A program made the translations under genes and the position numbers. The notes under the pieces are model-generated. The model saw only the letters and a list, made by a program, of their open reading frames with translations, was not told where the DNA came from and ran no database searches. A stretch of DNA of 64,000 nt from Paenibacillus phytohabitans (GTDB lineage Bacteria; Bacillota; Bacilli; Paenibacillales; Paenibacillaceae): assembly GCF_013141775.1 (NCBI RefSeq), contig NZ_WHOB01000048.1, positions 62,001-126,000 of the forward strand. Direction: 5' to 3'. Of this stretch, positions 60,132-64,000 are shown piece by piece (positions within the stretch are counted from its first letter, which is position 1; each line of letters opens with the position of its first letter).

Positions 60132-61130
60132 ATGCTGGTGGGCAAGCGGGAATTTTGCGATTACCAGAGTATCCAGGCAGCGGTGGATGAACTTGAACGG
60201 GATCCGCTGGAGAAGCCGGTGACCCTGTATATTATGTCAGGTGTGTATCAAGAGGCGGTAAGAATATACCGGTCCAATCTTAATATAGTGGGCATCGGGG
60301 AAGTGGTAATCACCATGAACAGACATGCCAAGGAGCTGGACGAGTCAGGAGAAGAGCTGGGTACCTTTGCTACACCGACACTGTTCCTCGGCGGCCGGAG
60401 GCTGATGCTTGAGAACCTGATTATTGCGAACACAGCAGGGCAAGGAAATGACATCGGGCAGGCTGTAGCGGTGTCGGCCCATTGTGATGAGACCTTATTC
60501 CGGAGCTGCAGCTTCAGGGGCCATCAGGATACACTGTTCACCGGACCGTTGCCGCCGTTTACCAAAGCTGGGAAGGCCTTTGGAGGCGTTCCGCTTAAGG
60601 AGCAGCACGCCGTTTGCCGCCAGCTGTACACGAATTGTTATATCGAAGGAACGATTGATTTTATTTTTGGCGGAGCAGCAGCTTATTTCGAGCATTGTGA
60701 GATCCGCAGTCTGCGTCATTATAACGACGGGCCGGGTTACATCACAGCGGCATCCACGCCGCAGCATCAGGAGTATGGCTATCTGTTCAACGAGTGTTAT
60801 TTTACGTCGGACCCGGGGGTTAGCTGTGTCTATCTGGGACGCCCGTGGCGCGGATACGCCAGAACGGATATTGTGAACTGCCGGCTGGGCGGGCATATTC
60901 ATCCCTCCGGGTGGGACCCCTGGGGGAATCCCGGGAATATGCAGACGGCCATTTACCGGGAATACGGCATAGCCGGTGATGATCCGGTGCGTTCCAAGCG
61001 TGCAGCCTGGGCATTTATTCCTGAAGAGAAGGAAGCGGCGGCAGGCAAAGAGCGGTTTTTACCGGGACGGATTTCTGGACAATGGAAGGCGTGGAGCCCT
61101 CTAAGCGCTGAAGCAGCAGGAATAAGTTGA
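60132..61130 (+). CDS. cytoplasmic pectinesterase (CE8)
   Basis: A 332-residue parallel beta-helix enzyme that removes methyl esters from pectin oligomers. Family blocks are QAVAVSAHCDETLFRSCSFRGHQDTLF (active-site Gln and Asp), YIEGTIDFIFGGAAAYFEHC (second Asp) and CVYLGRPWRGYARTDIV (Arg, Trp). There is no signal peptide, as in intracellular oligogalacturonide-processing members. ATG 60132 follows AAGGAGG; an upstream in-frame extension runs through the promoter and is rejected. Divergent from, and co-regulated with, the uxa operon. Confidence 0.92.
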   Translation: MLVGKREFCDYQSIQAAVDELERDPLEKPVTLYIMSGVYQEAVRIYRSNLNIVGIGEVVITMNRHAKELDESGEELGTFATPTLFLGGRRLMLENLIIANTAGQGNDIGQAVAVSAHCDETLFRSCSFRGHQDTLFTGPLPPFTKAGKAFGGVPLKEQHAVCRQLYTNCYIEGTIDFIFGGAAAYFEHCEIRSLRHYNDGPGYITAASTPQHQEYGYLFNECYFTSDPGVSCVYLGRPWRGYARTDIVNCRLGGHIHPSGWDPWGNPGNMQTAIYREYGIAGDDPVRSKRAAWAFIPEEKEAAAGKERFLPGRISGQWKAWSPLSAEAAGIS

Positions 61131-61171
61131 CTGCTTCAGAAGGCAATTCTGCGGCCTGTTATCAGGCAAAA

Positions 61172-61208
61172 GGCGTATACATGAGCAGGTCATGTATACG
61201 CCTTTTTT
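61172..61208 (+). terminator. strong terminator of the pectinesterase gene
   Basis: A perfect 13-bp stem GGCGTATACATGA (61172-61184) with 61190-61202, loop GCAGG, followed by six T. Confidence 0.9.
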
Positions 61209-61269
61209 GAAATTCACTTCCCCAAGCAGGAAAACTCCGGCCCAAAGGGGAAAGTACAGCATAGGCCTG

Positions 61270-61497
61270 TTAGCGGCGTGAGGCTTGATTGTGCTGGAAT
61301 TTGGTAATATCGCGGGCGTAATGCGAGACAGTGCCGTCGAATCTTTTGAGCCGCACATATTCCTCGGAGAATTTCTCTACAATTCCGACTCCAACCTGGG
61401 AGTACATTCCATCGGGGTCAAGCTGCAACGCGGACACGAAGGTCTGCGATAAAGCGGCAACCCAGAAATCAGCATTTTGGACAAGTGTCTGCGGCAT
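61270..61497 (-). CDS. small conserved-looking hypothetical protein
   Basis: A 75-residue protein (MPQTLVQNADFWVAALSQ ... VGVGIVEKFSEEYVRLKRFDGTVSHYARDITKF). ATG 61497 has AAGGGG 8 bp upstream and is preferred over 61515. It looks soluble, with a beta-rich second half. Not recognised; the compact length and good start make a real gene likely. Confidence 0.6.
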   Translation of the reverse strand: MPQTLVQNADFWVAALSQTFVSALQLDPDGMYSQVGVGIVEKFSEEYVRLKRFDGTVSHYARDITKFQHNQASRR

Positions 61498-61755
61498 AAT
61501 CCCAGCCCCTTCCATGTGTAGTATAAATATAACGGTGCAGAATCTTAAACACTATTCTACGACAGACAGCGGATTTTGAAAATAGGATTTCTTTTCTGAA
61601 ATAGTTGAAAATATTCCCCCGGATTGTGCTTGAAGGCCGGACGGAGGATGAAGGTGGCTGTTCCCTCGTGAGTGTTGGGAGTAAGACGGTTTATACTACG
61701 CTGGCGGTACTGGTTATGGTGAACAATAAATATAGGAAATAAGGTGGAGGGCAGT

Positions 61756-62286
61756 ATGGAAGCAGAAACACAGCAAGCGCGGGAGATATTCATCCGGTAT
61801 CTGGGCAGCCCGGCCCAAATGCACCGTGAAGGTGCCCTTAAGCAGTACAATCAATATGGCATTGTCCGGGAAATGGAGCTTCAATGGTTTCAGGAGATGA
61901 TCGCGGAAGGGTGCGGGCGCCTGTCGATCAGGGACTGGGAGGCTGTTGCCCGGCTTGAAGCCTTGTCCAAGAACTATCAGGACCCGGTCATTGTGGACAA
62001 GACAGCTTCGTTCGCCTCCCGCAACCTGATGAGCGCAGACAGTATAGTCAGACTGATGTATGCCGAAGCTCTGGTAGAAATCATCCGCGCCCATAAAATA
62101 GTAATTACCCGCGAGCTGCTGTTCAGCGCCTGCCGGGTCGCCGTGCAGCTGCTTGAAAGTGTGGTAACACAGCCGCTGGTGACAGACCCCGGCCATGAGC
62201 TGCAGCAGCTCGGACTCAAGGACAAACGGGCGCTGAACAGCCGGGCGAAGAAAAGCATTGAAGAAGTGGAGCGCCTGATTAACTGA
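61756..62286 (+). CDS. hypothetical helical protein
   Basis: A 176-residue, mainly helical protein with no transmembrane segment. It begins MEAETQQAREIFIRYLGSPAQMHREGALKQYNQYGI and contains a repeated pattern of amphipathic helices. ATG 61756 follows GGTGGAGG at 5 bp; the in-frame GTG at 61744 lies before that site. It precedes the GNAT gene by 35 bp on the same strand and may share a transcript. Function not recognised. Confidence 0.75.
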   Translation: MEAETQQAREIFIRYLGSPAQMHREGALKQYNQYGIVREMELQWFQEMIAEGCGRLSIRDWEAVARLEALSKNYQDPVIVDKTASFASRNLMSADSIVRLMYAEALVEIIRAHKIVITRELLFSACRVAVQLLESVVTQPLVTDPGHELQQLGLKDKRALNSRAKKSIEEVERLIN

Positions 62287-62321
62287 CCGGCATAACCGTT
62301 ATTATGGAAGGGGAAACTCAG

Positions 62322-62834
62322 ATGCAGATAAGAACCGAGACAGCGCAGGATTATATTCAAGTATTTGAACTGAATGTCAAGGCGTTCGGGAACCGCGAGG
62401 ATGAATCCAGGCTGATTGAGCGGATCAGAGCTTCGGAGGAGTTCGTGCCGGAGCTGTCCATTGTTGCCGAGCAGGATGGCGCTGTAATTGGGCATATTTT
62501 ATTAAGCCGTGCCAAGGTATTGGACGGGAATCATTCACAAGAAGTAATCGTACTTGCCCCCATCGCAGTCGATCCGCAGATGCAGCGTCAGGGAATTGGC
62601 GCAGCACTGATCCGCGAAGGCACAGAACGCAGCAGGCAGCTGGGTTATGAAATAATTCTGCTGATCGGGCACCCAGGCTATTATCCCCAATTCGGCTTCA
62701 CGCCCGCGCGCGCCTATGGCCTTGCGCTGACGCAATTCACTGTACCGGATGAAGTGTTTCAAGTATACGGGCTGCAGGAAGGGGCGCTGGAGAAGGTGAA
62801 GGGCGAGCTGATCTATCCGGCGGCATTCTTTTGA
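62322..62834 (+). CDS. GNAT-family N-acetyltransferase
   Basis: A 170-residue acetyltransferase of the YhbS-like group. VIGHILLSRAKV (beta-4 region), then VLAPIAVDPQMQRQGIGAALIREGTERSRQLGYEIILLIGHPGYYPQFGFTPARAYGL, which holds the acetyl-CoA loop Q-R-Q-G-I-G-A and the GxxxYYxxFGF tail typical of this subgroup. ATG 62322 follows GGAAGGGG at 8 bp. Acceptor substrate unknown. Confidence 0.88.
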   Translation: MQIRTETAQDYIQVFELNVKAFGNREDESRLIERIRASEEFVPELSIVAEQDGAVIGHILLSRAKVLDGNHSQEVIVLAPIAVDPQMQRQGIGAALIREGTERSRQLGYEIILLIGHPGYYPQFGFTPARAYGLALTQFTVPDEVFQVYGLQEGALEKVKGELIYPAAFF

Positions 62835-62960
62835 TACGTGAAGAGCAATAAGCTTCTCACAATACATTACAGGCACTAACGTGACATAAGGCTGTCCAGT
62901 TTGTTATGTTACGCTGTTCTGACAAGTGATCTGAACACAATCAGCAGGAGGAATCATAGG

Positions 62961-64000
62961 ATGGCGGAACCATTAAAAGCAATGTACAACAAGGAATTCC
63001 TGCGCAGCCTCGGCGCGAAGATCCAGGCCGTATACGGTTCATTTGATACGGACGACTTCACCGCTGCGGCGATGAAAGAGCCTTGGGAGGAACTGGAGCT
63101 TAAGGCGCGGATGCGGCGGATCACGGAGACACTGGGGGCATTCCTGCCATCACGTTATGAAGAAGCATTAGATATTTTGTACGCCATCGATAAAGACTGT
63201 GTCGGATTTCCGTATCTGATCTTCCCTGATTTCGTCGAGGTATTTGGCGGCAGGGAGGAGCACTGGGAGTTGTCCATGGCGGCGCTGGAACGGTTCACGC
63301 CGAAATCCTCGGCAGAGTTCGCCGTCAGGCCGTTCATGCTGCGGGACCCGCAGCGGATGATGATTCAGATGCTGGCCTGGGCAGAGCATCCGGATGAGCA
63401 TGTGCGGCGTCTGGCCAGCGAAGGCAGCCGGCCCCGTCTCCCATGGGGCCAGGCGCTGCCGGTGTTCAAGCGCGATCCGTCCCCGGTGCTGCCGCTGCTG
63501 GAGAAGCTGAAGGCGGACCCGTCGCTCTATGTACGCAAGAGTGTGGCCAACAATCTGAATGATATCGCGAAGGACCATCCGGCTGTCGTCATTGAGACGG
63601 CCCGCCGCTGGAAAGGCAATAATGTGAATACGGACTGGATTGTGCGGCATGGCTGCCGCTCGCTGATCCGTAAGGCGGACCCTGAGATCATGGAGCTGTT
63701 TGGTTATGCTCCTGAAGCGGGCGGTGCTCCGCTGGTTACCGCCGCTGTACTCGCTGTTCAACCGGCTGAGGTGCGGATCGGTGACAACTGCGAACTGCAG
63801 TATGCCCTCACGATCCGGGAAGGTGAACCGGTGCGAATCCGGATCGAGTATGGGATTAACTTCATGAAGGCCGGGGGGAAGACCTCGCGTAAGCTCTTTT
63901 TATTGTCCGACAAAACCGTCCCCGGCGGATCCAGACTGTCTGGCACGCGGACGCACCGCTGGGCCAACCTGACCACCCGCCGTCATTATCCGGGAGAACA
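62961..64000 (+). CDS. DNA alkylation repair (AlkC/AlkD-like HEAT-repeat) protein, partial
   Basis: The open frame of at least 346 codons runs off the right edge. ATG 62961 follows AGCAGGAGG. The N-terminus (AEPLKAMYNKEFLRSLGAKIQAVYGSFDTDDFTAAAM), the AEHPDEHVRRLASEGSRPRLPWG segment, and SLYVRKSVANNLNDIAKDHP with WIVRHGCRSLIRKADPEIMELFG are HEAT-like repeats typical of the AlkC/AlkD glycosylase superfamily. These remove N3- and N7-alkylated bases. The visible C-terminal part (from about 260) turns into a beta-rich domain, as in longer AlkC-type proteins. Confidence 0.85.
   Translation, partial: MAEPLKAMYNKEFLRSLGAKIQAVYGSFDTDDFTAAAMKEPWEELELKARMRRITETLGAFLPSRYEEALDILYAIDKDCVGFPYLIFPDFVEVFGGREEHWELSMAALERFTPKSSAEFAVRPFMLRDPQRMMIQMLAWAEHPDEHVRRLASEGSRPRLPWGQALPVFKRDPSPVLPLLEKLKADPSLYVRKSVANNLNDIAKDHPAVVIETARRWKGNNVNTDWIVRHGCRSLIRKADPEIMELFGYAPEAGGAPLVTAAVLAVQPAEVRIGDNCELQYALTIREGEPVRIRIEYGINFMKAGGKTSRKLFLLSDKTVPGGSRLSGTRTHRWANLTTRRHYPGE

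Noticed and set aside
1-64000. tRNA, rRNA and known riboswitches (T-box, SAM, TPP, FMN, glmS)
   Set aside because: No matching conserved cores were recognised by eye in the intergenic regions on either strand; a covariance-model search would be decisive.

Overview
The window looks like chromosome of a Paenibacillus-type soil Firmicute. This is inferred from gene content and style, not from a marker gene. It has about 55% GC, strong AGGAGG-type ribosome binding sites, YesM/YesN two-component pairs next to LplB/YtcP sugar importers, many LacI, AraC, DeoR and GntR regulators, and cre-like CcpA sites. No rRNA, tRNA, CRISPR array, prophage or intact insertion sequence was seen.

Layout. 0.07-2.3 kb: a membrane-anchored lipase-like hydrolase and a secreted copper-amine-oxidase-N-domain protein. 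2.4-10.4 kb: glycan importer unit 1 (sensor kinase, response regulator, binding protein, two permeases, intracellular GH5 hydrolase). 11.3-18.2 kb: importer unit 2 (two permeases, lipoprotein binding protein, YesM kinase, YesN regulator) behind a perfect cre site. 18.3-22.7 kb: a LacI repressor and a GH38 alpha-mannosidase, joined by an identical 14-bp palindromic operator. 22.8-24.6 kb: an AT-rich ABC-F protein. 24.7-28.4 kb: a divergent AraC regulator and GH78 alpha-L-rhamnosidase. 28.9-32.4 kb: LysR, CoA-transferase subunits A and B, and thiolase. These are completed by a 3-hydroxybutyrate dehydrogenase and GntP permease at 37.7-39.9 kb, with a 5-kb accessory block in between (serine hydrolase, DUF5808 protein, GntR, AT-rich orphan). 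40.2-46.6 kb: housekeeping and small genes (Rrf2, methyltransferase, GreA-like protein with an overlapping leader ORF, NAD synthetase, monooxygenase, UlaG-like hydrolase, a 38-residue membrane peptide). 46.7-52.2 kb: an L-fucose operon with DeoR regulator. 52.7-61.1 kb: a pectin/galacturonate regulon (uxaB, uxaA, uxaC, acetylesterase, TIM-barrel isomerase, LacI regulator, pectinesterase) with a shared operator. 61.2-64.0 kb: small unknowns, a GNAT enzyme and a DNA-alkylation-repair-like gene cut by the window edge.

Together the genes describe an organism that takes plant cell-wall and glycoprotein glycans apart sugar by sugar, each module with its own sensor and with likely CcpA control above them.

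The most unusual signals are non-coding. Four intergenic sites carry four evenly placed short dyads, with centre spacings of 51/52/52, 51/61/51, 50/62/50 and 51/62/51 bp. A fifth site is a tandem repeat of 51 bp. Two unrelated unit sequences share the same 51-62-51 geometry, so the spacing seems to be what is conserved. Separately, three genes are followed almost directly by purine-rich tandem arrays with an 11-bp period.
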